Below are positions 20,764 to 30,335 of a stretch of DNA of 64,000 bases, piece by piece. The translations under genes were made by a program, and so were the position numbers. The notes beneath the pieces were generated by a model that was not told where the DNA came from, made no database searches, and worked only from the letters and a program-made list of their open reading frames with translations. The stretch is taken from positions 34,929 to 98,928 of the forward strand of contig NZ_SLXH01000014.1 of NCBI RefSeq assembly GCF_004341365.1. The letters run 5' to 3'. The stretch is from Simplicispira metamorpha (GTDB lineage Bacteria > Pseudomonadota > Gammaproteobacteria > Burkholderiales > Burkholderiaceae_C). Numbering within the stretch: position 1 is the stretch's first letter; the number at the start of each line of letters is the position of its first letter.

Positions 20764-21468
20764 ATGCGAATCCTTGTGGTGGAAGATGACAACGGTATTG
20801 CCGAGGGCCTGCGAACCAACCTGCGCCAGCGCGGCTACGCCGTCGATGTGTGCGATGGTGTAGCGAGTGCCTGGAGTGCATTGCGCACAGAACCATTCGA
20901 TGCGGTGCTGTTGGATTTGGGGCTCCCCGATGGCGACGGTAGTGAACTGCTGCAGCGCCTGCGCGGCAACACCCGCGCAGAGCCCGGTCTGGCAGGCGCT
21001 GGATTGCCAGACCCCGCCACCCCCGTGCTCATCATGACGGCACGCGATCAAGTGAGCCAGCGCATCGCAGGCCTGAACCTGGGGGCTGACGATTATTTGG
21101 CCAAGCCCTTTGATGTGGATGAGCTGGAGGCGCGGCTGCGTGCGTTGCTGCGCCGCGCCGCAGGGCGAGCGCAGCCATTGATTCGCCAGGGCGACATCGA
21201 GCTCGATCCCGCAGTCCGTACCGTGCGATTGCGCGGCCAGTTGGTGGATGTGTCGCCGCGCGAGTTTGCCGTGTTGCTGGTGTTGCTGGAGTCCCGAGGG
21301 CGGGTGCTTTCACGCAGACAGCTGGAAGAGCGGCTGTACAACTGGCAATCGGCGGTGGACAGCAATGCGGTAGAGGTGCATATCCACCATTTGCGGCGCA
21401 AGCTGGGCAGCCATTGCATTCAAACCATGCGGGGGGTCGGTTACTTCATTCCCCGGGACGATGCGTGA
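20764..21468 (+). CDS. OmpR/PmrA-type response regulator
   Basis: A 234-residue transcription factor. The receiver domain starts MRILVVEDDNGIAEGL (acidic pocket) with the phospho-acceptor Asp in AVLLDLGLPDGDG (residue about 54), the Thr in PVLIMTARD and the Lys in DYLAKPFD. The C-terminal winged helix is OmpR-like (SPREFAVLLVLLESRGRVLSRRQLEERL and VHIHHLRRKLG). A linker in the receiver (residues about 66-85, NTRAEPGLAGAGLPDPATP) is longer than usual. No Shine-Dalgarno sequence precedes the ATG. It overlaps the kinase gene by one base. PmrA/BasR-like identity is suggested by the TTAA box. Confidence 0.9.
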   Translation: MRILVVEDDNGIAEGLRTNLRQRGYAVDVCDGVASAWSALRTEPFDAVLLDLGLPDGDGSELLQRLRGNTRAEPGLAGAGLPDPATPVLIMTARDQVSQRIAGLNLGADDYLAKPFDVDELEARLRALLRRAAGRAQPLIRQGDIELDPAVRTVRLRGQLVDVSPREFAVLLVLLESRGRVLSRRQLEERLYNWQSAVDSNAVEVHIHHLRRKLGSHCIQTMRGVGYFIPRDDA

Positions 21469-22868
21469 TGGTTGCCCAAGTGCCTGCGGGCAGTCAATCG
21501 CTCACACGCCGTCTGTTGCTCTGGAGCCTGGGGGCTTTGGTACTGGTCTGGGGCTGCTTTGTCGGGCTGGCTTATCGCACCGGGGTGCATGAGGCCGATG
21601 AGTTGACGGATGGGCAGCTTGCAAGTGCGGCAGCCTTGTTGCTGAATCTGGGCGTACATACCCGGACACAGTCCATTCCGGAAAGCGCTGGTGTTGCACT
21701 GCCGTGGGCCAAAAGCCATGACTACCAGCACGCTTTGAGCGTGGTGCAGTGGGATGCACAGCAACGGGTGATTTTGCGCGTGGGCGATGCCCCATTGCCT
21801 GCGTTCCATGTGGCCGAAGGCTACGCCAATCTGTACCTGGGGCCGGATGCACAACCGTGGCGCAGCTTCTCCAAATGGGATGTGGCGCATGGGCACAAGG
21901 TCATGGTGCTGCTGAGTCTGCAAGAGCGTGACCAGCTGGCCCATGACATTGCCGGACAAATGATAGAGCCCGGGATGTGGCTTTTGCCCGTGGTTTTTCT
22001 GGCCTTGGGTTTGGCCATTGCCCGGGGGCTGCGACCCTTGCATGAACTCTCGCAAGAAGTCGAGCAACTGGATGTGCAGGGCGCGCAGCGCCTGGAGCGC
22101 CAGCACCCCTGGCGGGAGTTTGATGCGGTGGTACGGTCTGTAAACACCTTGTTGGCACGCCAGCAAGAGGCGCTGGCAAGGGAGCGCGAGTTGGCCAACG
22201 AGGTCGCCCACGAACTGCGCACACCGCTCGCGTCCATGGTCTTGCAGGCACAGGCTTTAGGCGGCAGTGGCCTGCTTTCTGCCGATCAGGTGGCGGCATT
22301 GGCACGCATACGCACCGACGCACTGCGCGCTGGCCATGTGCTGGATCAATTGCTGGCGCTGGCGCGCACCAGCCGCGGCCAATGGCATGGGGCTGCCAGT
22401 CCGGTGGACGTGGCGCAGCTGGTGCGTACCGTGGTAGCCGATTACGCACAGGCCGCTTGGGAAAAAAAGGACACCTTGTCAGTGGACGGGCCCGCCACGC
22501 TCATGCTGTCCGGGCACCCTGTGCTGTTGGAGATGGGACTGCGCAACCTGATTGAAAACGCCCTGCGGCACACCCCTTGCGGCACCTGTATTGAAGTGCA
22601 GTGCGGTGGGGCGGTGGACGTGACCACGCCGTCTTCTACAGCCCCCGGCGGGCCTTGGCTGCAAGTCTGTGATGATGGCGCTCGCGCTCTGGGCCCTGCG
22701 GCGTCAACACCTGCGTCACCTGCCGACAGTCTGCACCTGGGCCACGAAATTGTGGCCCGGGTGGCGCAGGTGCATGGAGGACGATTTATGCCAGTGCCCG
22801 CAGCAGCCCCGTTTACCACCTGCTACCGGCTGGATTTTCCGGTATCGGCACTGGCGCAGGCCCGCTAA
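21468..22868 (+). CDS. sensor histidine kinase, partner of the upstream regulator
   Basis: A 466-residue inner-membrane sensor with two membrane helices (about 15-36 and 168-187) enclosing a periplasmic domain. It has the H-box [15 protein letters not shown] (His248) and an N-box [13 protein letters not shown]. The ATP-binding part is unusual: the G1 box reads [10 protein letters not shown] and the G2 region [17 protein letters not shown], so the usual DxGxG and GLGLxI glycines are only partly kept. It starts by TGATG overlap with the regulator. Likely senses an envelope or cation signal, by analogy with PmrB. Confidence 0.88.
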   Translation: MVAQVPAGSQSLTRRLLLWSLGALVLVWGCFVGLAYRTGVHEADELTDGQLASAAALLLNLGVHTRTQSIPESAGVALPWAKSHDYQHALSVVQWDAQQRVILRVGDAPLPAFHVAEGYANLYLGPDAQPWRSFSKWDVAHGHKVMVLLSLQERDQLAHDIAGQMIEPGMWLLPVVFLALGLAIARGLRPLHELSQEVEQLDVQGAQRLERQHPWREFDAVVRSVNTLLARQQEALARERELANEVAHELRTPLASMVLQAQALGGSGLLSADQVAALARIRTDALRAGHVLDQLLALARTSRGQWHGAASPVDVAQLVRTVVADYAQAAWEKKDTLSVDGPATLMLSGHPVLLEMGLRNLIENALRHTPCGTCIEVQCGGAVDVTTPSSTAPGGPWLQVCDDGARALGPAASTPASPADSLHLGHEIVARVAQVHGGRFMPVPAAAPFTTCYRLDFPVSALAQAR

Positions 22869-22871
22869 AAT
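22866..22871 (+). promoter_or_regulatory. possible -10 box for fba
   Basis: TAAAAT overlapping the stop codon of the histidine kinase gene, 78 bases before fba. No convincing -35. Confidence 0.3.
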
Positions 22872-22948
22872 CAGCAGTTACCAAGCGGTTACAGCCGCTG
22901 CGCCCGGCCCTTGCGGCCCCTCTTTTCTTCTCCGAACGGACTACGACC

Positions 22949-24013
22949 ATGCCCCTCGTCTCGATGCGCGAACTGCTCGACCATGCTGCTGAAAACCGCT
23001 ACGGCATCCCCGCTTTCAACGTCAACAACCTGGAGCAAGTGCAGGCCGTGATGGCCGCTGCCGATGAGGTAGGAGCGCCGGTCATTTTGCAAGCCAGCGC
23101 TGGTGCGCGCAAATACGCGGGCGAAGCCTTCATCAAGCACCTCATCCAGGCTGCTGCCGAGATGTACCCACACATTCCGCTGGTCATGCACCAAGACCAC
23201 GGCACCTCGCCCGCCATTTGCCAGGGCGCGCTGGACCTGGGCTTTGGCTCGGTGATGATGGATGGCTCACTGCGCGAAGACGGCAAAACCCCGGCCTCGT
23301 TCGACTACAACGTCGAAGTGACACGCAAGGTGGTGGAAATGGCACACAAAATCGGTGCAACCGTCGAGGGCGAACTGGGCTGCCTGGGTTCGCTGGAAAC
23401 GGGTGAGGCCGGTGAGGAAGACGGTGTGGGCGCGGCGGGCAAGCTTGACCACAGCCAGATGCTGACCGACCCCGAAGAGGCCGCCGCTTTCGTCAAGGCC
23501 ACGCAGCTTGACGCCTTGGCCATTGCCATCGGCACCAGCCACGGCGCCTACAAGTTCACGCGCAAGCCCACGGGCGACATTCTGGCCATCAGCCGCGTAC
23601 AGGCTATCAACGCCCGCATCCCCAACACCCATTTGGTGATGCACGGTTCCTCGTCCGTACCGCAAGAGCTGCTGGCCATCATCAACCAGTACGGTGGCAA
23701 GATGAAAGAGACGTATGGCGTGCCGGTCGAAGAGATCCAGAAGGCCATCCAGTTTGGCGTGCGCAAGATCAACATCGACACCGATATCCGCCTGGCCATG
23801 ACTGGCGCGGTGCGCAAGTTCCTGGCCGAGAACCCCGACAAATTTGACGCCCGCGAATGGCTCAAACCCGCCCGCGAAGCGGCCAAGGCCATCTGCAAGC
23901 AGCGCTATATCGAGTTCGGCTGCGAAGGCCAGGGCGCCAAGATCAAGGGCCACAACCTGCAAGTGATGGCCTCCCGCTACGCTGCGGGCGAGCTGGCCCA
24001 GGTCGTTAACTGA
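22949..24013 (+). CDS. fba: class II fructose-bisphosphate aldolase
   Basis: Zn-dependent cleavage of fructose-1,6-bisphosphate to DHAP and glyceraldehyde-3-P. A 354-residue protein of the form common in Betaproteobacteria and phototrophs. It shows [24 protein letters not shown] (Zn ligand His and catalytic Asp region), [33 protein letters not shown] and [14 protein letters not shown]. The Calvin-cycle form is similar, but no other Calvin-cycle genes are seen here. With pgk and pyk nearby it serves glycolysis/gluconeogenesis. Confidence 0.97.
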   Translation: MPLVSMRELLDHAAENRYGIPAFNVNNLEQVQAVMAAADEVGAPVILQASAGARKYAGEAFIKHLIQAAAEMYPHIPLVMHQDHGTSPAICQGALDLGFGSVMMDGSLREDGKTPASFDYNVEVTRKVVEMAHKIGATVEGELGCLGSLETGEAGEEDGVGAAGKLDHSQMLTDPEEAAAFVKATQLDALAIAIGTSHGAYKFTRKPTGDILAISRVQAINARIPNTHLVMHGSSSVPQELLAIINQYGGKMKETYGVPVEEIQKAIQFGVRKINIDTDIRLAMTGAVRKFLAENPDKFDAREWLKPAREAAKAICKQRYIEFGCEGQGAKIKGHNLQVMASRYAAGELAQVVN

Positions 24014-24180
24014 CCTGATACACCGCACTGTGGGCGTGGCGTTCGCCCCAGTGACGGCAGGGGGAGCCCTCGCCTAGAGAGCTGCCCCTGTACCAAGGCA
24101 AACCGCCAGTCGCAAAAGTTTCTTCATGTAAGCTTGTGGTCAGTGAATGCAGCCCACCGACACAACGAGGAGACAGACGC

Positions 24181-25296
24181 ATGCTGATTGGCATACCTGC
24201 CGAGACCATGGCCGGAGAGACCCGGGTCGCCGCGACCCCTGAGACGGTCAAAAAACTCAAAGCCCAGGGACACACCGTACGCATCCAGGCGCATGCCGGT
24301 GTCGCTGCCAGCATGCCTGATGCAGCCTACGAAGCTGTCGGCGCAGACATCACCGATGCCGCAGCCGCTTGGGGCTGCGACATGGTGCTCAAGGTGCGCG
24401 CGCCCCAAGAGTCCGAGATGGCGCTGCTGCGTCCGGGCACCGTGGTGGTGGGCATGCTCAACCCCTTTGACGGTGCCGGCTTGCAGCGCATGGCGCAGGC
24501 GGGCCTGACGGCCTTTGCCCTGGAGGCCGCGCCGCGCACCTCGCGTGCGCAAAGCATGGATGTGCTGTCTTCGCAGGCCAACATCGCCGGTTACAAGGCG
24601 GTGATGATCGCCGCCGACAAGTACCAGCGCATTTTCCCGATGCTGATGACCGCTGCGGGCACCGTCAAAGCCGCCCGCGTGGTGATTTTGGGCGTCGGCG
24701 TGGCGGGCTTGCAGGCCATTGCCACCGCCAAACGGCTGGGCGCGGTGATCGAGGCGTCTGACGTGCGCCCCAGTGTGAAAGAGCAAGTGGAGTCGCTGGG
24801 TGCCAAGTTCATCGACGTGCCCTACGAAACCCAGGAAGAAAAAGAAGCCGCCGAAGGCGTAGGGGGCTATGCCCGCCCCATGCCGCAAAGCTGGCTCGAT
24901 CGCCAGAAGGCCGAAGTGGCCAAGCGCGTAGCCGCTGCCGATATTGTTATCACCACCGCCTTGATTCCCGGGCGCGCCGCACCCGTGCTGGTGACCGAGG
25001 ACATGGTCAAGGCCATGAAGCCGGGCTCCGTCATCGTGGATCTGGCGGCAGCGCAGGGCGGCAATTGCCCCCTGACCGAAGCCAATGCCGTGGTCGTTAA
25101 GCACGGCGTGACGCTGGTGGGCGAGACCAACCTCCCCGCCTTGGTGGCGGCGGACGCCTCGGCCCTGTATGCGCGCAACGTGCTGGACTTTCTCAAGCTG
25201 GTGCTGACCAAGGAGGCCACCTTGCAAATAGACCTGCAAGATGACATCGTGGCCGCTTGTCTGGTGGCCCATGAAGGCGTGGTGAGGCGGTCATGA
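24181..25296 (+). CDS. pntAA: NAD(P) transhydrogenase subunit alpha, part 1
   Basis: A 371-residue cytosolic NAD(H)-binding domain (dI) of the proton-translocating transhydrogenase. It has IGIPAETMAGETRVAATPETV, the Rossmann motif VVILGVGVAGLQAIATAKRLGA and SQANIAGYKAVMIAA. The start at 24181 follows ACGAGGAGA. This is the split form, with the alpha chain in two polypeptides. The stop overlaps the next ATG (ATGA). Confidence 0.95.
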   Translation: MLIGIPAETMAGETRVAATPETVKKLKAQGHTVRIQAHAGVAASMPDAAYEAVGADITDAAAAWGCDMVLKVRAPQESEMALLRPGTVVVGMLNPFDGAGLQRMAQAGLTAFALEAAPRTSRAQSMDVLSSQANIAGYKAVMIAADKYQRIFPMLMTAAGTVKAARVVILGVGVAGLQAIATAKRLGAVIEASDVRPSVKEQVESLGAKFIDVPYETQEEKEAAEGVGGYARPMPQSWLDRQKAEVAKRVAAADIVITTALIPGRAAPVLVTEDMVKAMKPGSVIVDLAAAQGGNCPLTEANAVVVKHGVTLVGETNLPALVAADASALYARNVLDFLKLVLTKEATLQIDLQDDIVAACLVAHEGVVRRS

Positions 25297-26018
25297 GCGC
25301 AGTGGTACACGGCGCCAGGCTGCTGCTGGCCACTGGCGTACTGGCGTTGGTGGCGGCATGCGCCCCCCTGGGCAACGCCCATCCCGAGTACCCCGTGGGC
25401 CGGGCCCGCCTGGTGCTGGCGCCGGGGCAATGGGTGGACTTGGGGCATTCCGAAGAATCCCTGCCTTTGCTGCCGGAACTGGGTGCCACCGTGCCTTTGC
25501 AGACCCGCATTGTCGGGTTGCGCGGGCCTGGCCAGGAATGGCTGGCCGTACTGCGGATCCAGACCAACAGCACCAACTTTCCTCCGCACAACCCAACCCT
25601 CTGGACGGGCTCCTGCCCCGCGCAGCAAGGCGTCTGGGTGGAAGATGCCACTGCGGCCAGCCCGGTGCGCATTGACTGCCTGCGCTTCAAGCGCTGGGCC
25701 AACAACCGCGATGACTGGCTGGGCAAGAACCATCCCGATTGGGCCCAGTGGCTGGGCATGCACCAAGTGCAGCTGACCCGGCCTGCGTCGTACATCAGCT
25801 ACCGCTATGCCACCGAAGGCGGTGCGTATGTGGCAGTGACTGCGCTGGTAGACCAGCGACTGCTCATCCCGAAAACACGCAGCAACGATGAGTTCCTGCG
25901 TTCGGGCCAGCCAGCGCAGGACTGGATGGGCCAACTGCGCACCGCCGTCCAACAAAGCGTTGGCATGCTCGATGGCCACCTGGCCGTGCCTGCTTTTCCC
26001 CTTGCTGTGTCCCCCTAA
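25293..26018 (+). CDS. lipoprotein of unknown function inside the pnt operon
   Basis: A 241-residue protein with signal peptide and lipobox VAAC (Cys23). The mature part is rich in Trp and has a paired-Cys region (SCPAQQGVW, then IDCLRFKRWANNRDDW). I do not recognise a family. It overlaps pntAA by four bases and pntAB follows 12 bases later, so it is translated within the transhydrogenase operon. A link to the enzyme is suggested only by position. Confidence 0.75.
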   Translation: MSAVVHGARLLLATGVLALVAACAPLGNAHPEYPVGRARLVLAPGQWVDLGHSEESLPLLPELGATVPLQTRIVGLRGPGQEWLAVLRIQTNSTNFPPHNPTLWTGSCPAQQGVWVEDATAASPVRIDCLRFKRWANNRDDWLGKNHPDWAQWLGMHQVQLTRPASYISYRYATEGGAYVAVTALVDQRLLIPKTRSNDEFLRSGQPAQDWMGQLRTAVQQSVGMLDGHLAVPAFPLAVSP

Positions 26019-26030
26019 GGAGCCGTCGCC

Positions 26031-26348
26031 ATGGATGTTGTGTCCCCCACGCTGATCAACCTGATCATTTTTGTGCTGGCCATTTACGTGGGCTACCACG
26101 TTGTCTGGACAGTGACCCCTGCACTGCACACACCGCTGATGGCGGTGACCAACGCGATTTCTGCCATCGTCATCGTGGGCGCCATGCTGGCCGCCGCCCT
26201 GACCGAAACCCCGCTGGGCAAAACCATGGGCGTGCTGGCCGTGGCGCTGGCGGCGGTCAACGTGTTTGGTGGCTTTCTGGTCACGCGCCGGATGCTCGAA
26301 ATGTTCCGTAAAAAAGAACGAAAAGTGCCTGCGGCGACCGCCAAATAA
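26031..26348 (+). CDS. pntAB: NAD(P) transhydrogenase subunit alpha, part 2
   Basis: A 105-residue membrane protein with three helices (NLIIFVLAIYVGYHVVW; HTPLMAVTNAISAIVIVGAM; MGVLAVALAAVNVFGGFLV). TPLMAVTNAISAI is the family signature of the alpha-chain membrane part. AAGGAG precedes the ATG. Confidence 0.95.
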   Translation: MDVVSPTLINLIIFVLAIYVGYHVVWTVTPALHTPLMAVTNAISAIVIVGAMLAAALTETPLGKTMGVLAVALAAVNVFGGFLVTRRMLEMFRKKERKVPAATAK

Positions 26349-26374
26349 GCGCTAGCAGCTATAAAAACAGGAGC
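26346..26374 (-). repeat. dispersed palindromic repeat, copy 3 (partial, provides pntB ribosome binding site)
   Basis: AAGCGCTAGCAGCTAT, then AAAAACAGGAGCATTT: one half of the repeat in reverse orientation. Its AGGAG (26369-26373) lies eight bases before the pntB ATG and is the evident Shine-Dalgarno sequence. Confidence 0.8.
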
Positions 26375-26381
26375 ATTTCAT

Positions 26382-27824
26382 ATGAGCATGAACCTCGTCG
26401 TACTGCTGTATCTGGTGGCCAGCGTGTGCTTTATTCAGGCCCTCAAAGGGCTGTCGCACCCCACCACCTCCATCCGGGGCAACCTGTTTGGCATGGTCGG
26501 CATGGCCATCGCCGTGCTCACCACCGTGGGGCTGATCTACAGCCAGGCGCAAAGCCTGGGTGTGGACTTTGGCACCGGGCTGGTCTATGTGGTGGCGGCC
26601 CTGGTGGTGGGTGCCAGCGCAGGCACCCTGATGGCCCAGCGCGTCGAGATGACCAAGATGCCTGAGCTGGTGGCCTTCATGCACAGCATGATCGGCCTGG
26701 CTGCCGTGTTCATTGCCGTGGCCGCCGTGGCCGAGCCCTGGGCATTCCAGATTGTGGCCAAGGGGCAACCGATTCCGCTGGGCAACCGGCTGGAGCTGTT
26801 CCTGGGCGCGGCCATTGGTGCTATCACTTTCAGCGGCTCGGTCATTGCGTTTGGCAAGCTCTCGGGCAAGTACAAGTTCCGCCTGTTCCAGGGCACGCCG
26901 GTGCAGTTTTCGGGCCAGCATATGCTGAACCTGGTGCTGGGCCTGGCCACCGTGGGGCTGGGGTTGGTGTTCATGTTCACGGAGAACTGGACGGCCTTTT
27001 TCCTCATGCTGGCGCTGTCGTTTGTGCTGGGCGTGCTCATCATCATCCCCATTGGCGGGGCTGACATGCCGGTGGTGGTGTCCATGCTCAACAGCTACTC
27101 GGGCTGGGCGGCGGCGGGCATTGGTTTTTCGCTCAACAACGCCATGCTCATCATTGCTGGCTCGCTGGTGGGCAGCTCCGGGGCCATCCTGAGCTACATC
27201 ATGTGCAAGGCCATGAACCGCTCGTTCTTCAACGTGATTCTGGGCGGCTTTGGTGGCGATGCCGCTGGCCCTGCTGCTGCCGGTGGCGCGCAGCAGCAGC
27301 GCAACGTCAAAAGCGGCAGTGCCGACGACGCCGCCTTCGTGCTGGGCAACGCGGAAACCGTGGTCATCGTGCCCGGCTACGGCCTGGCGGTGGCCCGCGC
27401 CCAGCATGCCGTCAAAGAGCTGGCAGCCAAGCTCACCGACAAAGGCATCACCGTCAAATACGCCATCCACCCGGTGGCAGGGCGCATGCCCGGCCACATG
27501 AACGTGCTGCTGGCCGAGGCCGAAGTGCCCTACGACCAGGTGTTCGAGATGGAAGACATCAACGGCGAGTTCGGCCAGGTGGACGTGGCCATCATTCTGG
27601 GCGCCAACGATGTGGTCAACCCCGCCGCCCACGTCAAGGGCACCCCCATCTACGGCATGCCCATCCTGGAAGCCTACAAGGCCAAGACCGTGATTGTGAA
27701 CAAGCGTTCCATGGCCTCGGGCTACGCGGGCCTGGACAACGAGCTGTTCTACATGGACAAAACCATGATGGTCTTCGGTGACGCGAAAAAGGTCGTCGAA
27801 GACATGGTCAAGGCCATCGAGTGA
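26382..27824 (+). CDS. pntB: NAD(P) transhydrogenase subunit beta
   Basis: A 480-residue chain with about eight N-terminal membrane helices (proton channel) and a C-terminal NADP(H)-binding domain (dIII). dIII includes VVIVPGYGLAVARAQHAVKE, HPVAGRMPGHMNVLLAEA, ILGANDVVNPAA and KRSMASGYAGLDN. With PntAA and PntAB it makes NADPH from NADH using proton-motive force. Its ribosome binding site comes from a partial dispersed repeat. Confidence 0.96.
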   Translation: MSMNLVVLLYLVASVCFIQALKGLSHPTTSIRGNLFGMVGMAIAVLTTVGLIYSQAQSLGVDFGTGLVYVVAALVVGASAGTLMAQRVEMTKMPELVAFMHSMIGLAAVFIAVAAVAEPWAFQIVAKGQPIPLGNRLELFLGAAIGAITFSGSVIAFGKLSGKYKFRLFQGTPVQFSGQHMLNLVLGLATVGLGLVFMFTENWTAFFLMLALSFVLGVLIIIPIGGADMPVVVSMLNSYSGWAAAGIGFSLNNAMLIIAGSLVGSSGAILSYIMCKAMNRSFFNVILGGFGGDAAGPAAAGGAQQQRNVKSGSADDAAFVLGNAETVVIVPGYGLAVARAQHAVKELAAKLTDKGITVKYAIHPVAGRMPGHMNVLLAEAEVPYDQVFEMEDINGEFGQVDVAIILGANDVVNPAAHVKGTPIYGMPILEAYKAKTVIVNKRSMASGYAGLDNELFYMDKTMMVFGDAKKVVEDMVKAIE

Positions 27825-27844
27825 CAGACCGCTTCTGAGCACCC

Positions 27845-27865
27845 GGCGCGAACCGCCTTCGCGCC
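27845..27865. other. GC-rich hairpin between pntB and the acyl-CoA ligase gene
   Basis: Arms GGCGCGAA and TTCGCGCC with a five-base loop. No T-run follows, so it may pause or stabilise rather than terminate. Confidence 0.4.
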
Positions 27866-27895
27866 GCACTACAACAAAAAATGGAGAGACAAAAA

Positions 27896-29575
27896 ATGAC
27901 CGACCGCCCTTGGCTGGCCGCGTACCCGCAGGGTGTGCCTGCCGATATCGACCCCGCCCAGTACCCGTCTCTGGTGGCCTTGATGGACGAGGCGTTTGGC
28001 AAATACGCCGACCGCGTCGCCTACAGCTTCATGGGCCGGGATGTGACCTATGCAGAGACCGAGGCGCTCAGCCGCGCCCTGGCCGCTTACCTGCAAGGGC
28101 TGGGCCTGGTCAAGGGCGACCGGGTCGCCATCATGATGCCCAACGTGCCGCAGTACCCGGTGGCCGTGGCCGCCGTTTTGCGCGCGGGCTTTGTCGTGGT
28201 CAACGTGAACCCGCTGTACACGCCGCGCGAGCTGGAGCACCAGCTCAAGGACGCCGGTGCCAAGGCCATCGTCATCATCGAGAACTTTGCCTCCACGCTG
28301 CAAAGCTGCATTGCCAACACGGCGGTCAAGCATGTGGTGCTGTGCGCCATGGGCGACCAGCTTGGTTGGCTCAAGGGCGCGCTGGTCAACTACGTGGTGC
28401 GCAACGTCAAGAAAATGGTGCCTGCCTACAGCCTGCCTGACCCGGTGCGCTTCAACGATGCCATCGCCCAGGGCGAGCGCAGCAGCTTCAAGGCGCCCGA
28501 CATCCGGCCCGATGACATCGCGTTGCTGCAATACACGGGCGGCACCACCGGCGTGAGCAAGGGCGCTGTGCTGTTGCACCGCAACGTGATTGCCAACGTG
28601 CTGCAGTCCGAGGCCTGGAACGCGCCCGTGATGCAGAAAATCCCGGCGCAGGAGCAGCCCACCAGCGTGTGCGCGTTGCCGCTGTACCACATCTTTGCCT
28701 TCACGGTGAACATGATGCTGTCCATGCGCACCGGCGGCAAAACCATCCTCATCCCCAACCCGCGCGACCTGCCAGCGGTGCTCAAAGAGCTGTCCCGGCA
28801 CACCTTCCACAGCTTTCCGGCGGTCAACACGCTGTTCAATGGCCTGGCCAACCACCCGGATTTCAACACCGTCAACTGGAAGAACCTCAAGGTGTCGGTG
28901 GGCGGCGGCATGGCCGTGCAGGGCGCCGTGGCCAAGCTGTGGCTGGAGAAAACCGGCTGCCCCATCTGCGAGGGCTACGGCCTCTCGGAGACCAGCCCCT
29001 CGGCCAGCTGCAACCCCGTGACGGCCAAAGAGTTCACCGGCACCATCGGCGTGCCCATTCCCGGCACCTGGATGAAGCTGATCGACGACGAGGGCAACAC
29101 GGTGACGGAGCTGGGCAAGCCCGGCGAAATCGCCATCAAGGGCCCGCAGGTCATGGCCGGCTACTGGCAGCGCCCCGATGAAACCGCCAAGATCATGACC
29201 GAGGACGGCTACTTCAAGACGGGCGATGTCGGTGTGATGGATGAGCGCGGTTATTTCAAAATCGTTGACCGCAAAAAAGACATGGTGCTGGTCAGCGGCT
29301 TCAACGTCTATCCCAACGAGGTGGAAGACGTGGTGGCCAAGATGCCTGGCGTGCTTGAGTGTGCCGTGGTGGGCGTGCCCGATGACAAGACCGGCGAGGC
29401 GGTCAAGCTGGTCATCGTCAAGAAAGACCTGCACCTGACGGAAGCCGAGGTGCGCGAGTTCTGCCGCGCCAACCTCACGGGCTACAAGCAGCCCAAGGTG
29501 ATCGAGTTCCGCGACGAGCTGCCCAAAACCCCTGTGGGCAAAATCCTGCGCCGCGAACTGCGCGACAAGAAATAA
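27896..29575 (+). CDS. fadD: long-chain acyl-CoA synthetase, FadD-like
   Basis: A 559-residue AMP-forming ligase that activates fatty acids to acyl-CoA. It has the P-loop-like signature YTGGTTGVSKGA (residues about 212-223), YGLSETSPSASCNP and TGDVGVMDERGYFKIVDRKKD. The C-terminal lysine motif PKTPVGKILRRELR is intact. The start at 27896 is preferred because GGAGA precedes it by eight bases; the ATG at 27881 contains that site. No beta-oxidation genes are adjacent. Chain-length preference cannot be read from the sequence. Confidence 0.9.
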   Translation: MTDRPWLAAYPQGVPADIDPAQYPSLVALMDEAFGKYADRVAYSFMGRDVTYAETEALSRALAAYLQGLGLVKGDRVAIMMPNVPQYPVAVAAVLRAGFVVVNVNPLYTPRELEHQLKDAGAKAIVIIENFASTLQSCIANTAVKHVVLCAMGDQLGWLKGALVNYVVRNVKKMVPAYSLPDPVRFNDAIAQGERSSFKAPDIRPDDIALLQYTGGTTGVSKGAVLLHRNVIANVLQSEAWNAPVMQKIPAQEQPTSVCALPLYHIFAFTVNMMLSMRTGGKTILIPNPRDLPAVLKELSRHTFHSFPAVNTLFNGLANHPDFNTVNWKNLKVSVGGGMAVQGAVAKLWLEKTGCPICEGYGLSETSPSASCNPVTAKEFTGTIGVPIPGTWMKLIDDEGNTVTELGKPGEIAIKGPQVMAGYWQRPDETAKIMTEDGYFKTGDVGVMDERGYFKIVDRKKDMVLVSGFNVYPNEVEDVVAKMPGVLECAVVGVPDDKTGEAVKLVIVKKDLHLTEAEVREFCRANLTGYKQPKVIEFRDELPKTPVGKILRRELRDKK

Positions 29576-29584
29576 GACGCCCCC

Positions 29585-30334
29585 ATGACCACCGCCATCC
29601 TCAGCGCCCTGCCCGAAGAGCAATCGGGCCTGCTCGGCAGCCTGGAGCAAGCCCGCCGCGTGGCGCACGCGGGGCGCGCCTTTTGGCTCGGCACGCTGCA
29701 CGGCCAGCCCGTGGTGCTGGCCTTGTCGGGCATGGGCAAGGTGGCCGCAGCCACCACCGCCACGGCGCTGATCGAGCGCTTTGGCGCTGCGCGCATCGTC
29801 TTTACCGGCGTGGCGGGCGGCGTGGGCGAGGGCGTGCAGGTGGGCGACGTGGTGGTGGCGCAAGACTACGTGCAGCACGACATGGACGCCACGCCGCTGT
29901 GCGCGCGCTGGCAGGTGCCCGGCTACAGCGCGGTGCGCCTGCCCTGCGACACCACCCTGACTGCTATGCTTTCAGGAGCTGTAAGCGCTTATCTGCAAAG
30001 CGCTGGAGGTCATTTTGATTCTGAACTTCTGGCGCAGCCGCCACGCCTGCACCAGGGCCTGGTGGCCAGCGGCGACCAGTTTGTCAGTTGCGCCCAGGCA
30101 GCGGGCGCCCTGCGCGCCGACCTGCTGGCCGCAGGCCACGACGTGCTGGCCGTGGAAATGGAAGGCGCCGCCGTGGCCCAGGTGTGCGTGGACTACGGCG
30201 TGCCGTTTGCCGCTGTGCGCGCCATCTCTGACCGCGCTGACGACGATGCGCATGTGGACTTCCATCGGTTCATCCAGAGCGTGGCCAGCCGCTACGCCGA
30301 CCACATCGTGCGCGGTCTGCTGCGGGTGCTGTGA
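29585..30334 (+). CDS. mtnN: 5'-methylthioadenosine/S-adenosylhomocysteine nucleosidase
   Basis: Cleaves the glycosidic bond of MTA/SAH in methyl-cycle salvage. The N-terminus TTAILSALPEEQSGLL carries the catalytic-pocket Glu. The family segments FTGVAGGVGEGVQVGDVVVA, VASGDQFV, AVEMEGAAVAQVC and AVRAISDRADDDA (catalytic Asp region) are all present. Residues about 126-146 come from a dispersed repeat and make the protein longer than the usual ~230 residues. Starts nine bases after fadD. Confidence 0.93.
   Translation: MTTAILSALPEEQSGLLGSLEQARRVAHAGRAFWLGTLHGQPVVLALSGMGKVAAATTATALIERFGAARIVFTGVAGGVGEGVQVGDVVVAQDYVQHDMDATPLCARWQVPGYSAVRLPCDTTLTAMLSGAVSAYLQSAGGHFDSELLAQPPRLHQGLVASGDQFVSCAQAAGALRADLLAAGHDVLAVEMEGAAVAQVCVDYGVPFAAVRAISDRADDDAHVDFHRFIQSVASRYADHIVRGLLRVL
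29961..30020 (+). repeat. dispersed palindromic repeat, copy 4 (inside mtnN)
   Basis: TCAGGAGCTGTAAGCGCTTA, then AAGCGCTGGAGGTCATTTTG: both halves present, read in frame as a stretch including AVSAYLQSAGGHFD. Confidence 0.8.
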
Positions 30335-30335
30335 T

